12,500 nt of DNA from Stramonita haemastoma (lineage: Eukaryota > Mollusca > Gastropoda > Neogastropoda > Muricidae). The notes beneath the pieces were generated by a model. It worked only from the letters and a program-made list of their open reading frames with translations, was not told where the DNA came from and made no database searches. Of the stretch, positions 12,433 through 12,500 are shown in pieces (position 1 is the first letter of the stretch; each line of letters starts with the position of its first letter). The translations under genes were made by a program, and so were the position numbers. The stretch lies in NCBI GenBank assembly GCA_030674155.1, contig CM060316.1, positions 79,174,775 to 79,187,274 of the forward strand, given 5' to 3'.

Positions 12433-12500
12433 GTGACTATAGAATTGAGCCTGTAATCTGACGGCCTGGGTTTGAGCCACCGCCAAAGCACTTCTCTGAA

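Noticed and set aside
12433..12500. Second tRNA-like sequence (GGCCTGGGTTTGAGCC) at the right edge
   Set aside because: It has a weak B-box-like motif only, and the window ends before any supporting structure can be seen.

Overview
This is eukaryotic genomic DNA, most likely from a lophotrochozoan animal and probably a mollusc (gastropod-like). The reasons are one multi-exon receptor gene with GT-AG introns, a very high density of microsatellites, several tRNA-derived SINEs, a LINE remnant, and no prokaryotic gene organisation. The phylum is an inference from overall style. No database search was possible.

The only real protein-coding gene I can support is the 3' part of an ionotropic glutamate receptor (iGluR) on the + strand. 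Six coding exons lie at 405-505, 2244-2334, 2971-3377, 4571-4785, 6921-7174 and 9047-9365 (stop TAG 9363-9365). Intron phases agree at every junction (2, 0, 1, 0, 2). Together they encode the S1 half of the ligand-binding domain, M1, the re-entrant pore loop M2 with a QQ pair at the Q/R position, M3, the S2 half, M4 and a short basic tail. The amino-terminal domain and signal peptide lie upstream of the window. As written, exon 3 carries two 1-base deletions 42 bp apart (near 2989-2994 and 3032-3037) that break the frame. They are either assembly errors or the start of pseudogenisation. The receptor is divergent: the M3 gate reads TYTATLASM where the consensus is SYTANLAAF, two ligand-contact positions differ from AMPA receptors, and an 18-residue polyglutamine tract sits in the cytoplasmic M1-M2 loop.

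The rest is intron, 3' UTR and downstream repeat DNA. Intron 1 holds a (GT)n array, a degraded tRNA-SINE and a GAAA-type purine tract. Intron 3 holds a 5'-truncated LINE ORF2 tail and a candidate MITE with inverted termini. Intron 4 is almost entirely tetranucleotide and then pentanucleotide arrays (about 1.2 kb of CCATA- and AGCAT-type units) ending about 45 bp before exon 5. Intron 5 holds a second (GT)n array and a full-length SINE. Downstream come a 0.5-kb purine tract (probably 3' UTR), a plausible poly(A) signal at 10159, a second copy of the intron-5 SINE in opposite orientation, compound GAA/TCTG/TTTC repeats, a (GA)n and (CT)n inverted pair, and a different tRNA-derived SINE with a perfect 13-bp target-site duplication.

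I see no operon, CRISPR, phage or novel multi-gene system. The long open frames inside the simple repeats, on both strands, are composition artefacts. The parts most worth following up are the divergent receptor, with its frame breaks, polyQ loop and unusual gate, and the repeat structures next to its exons.
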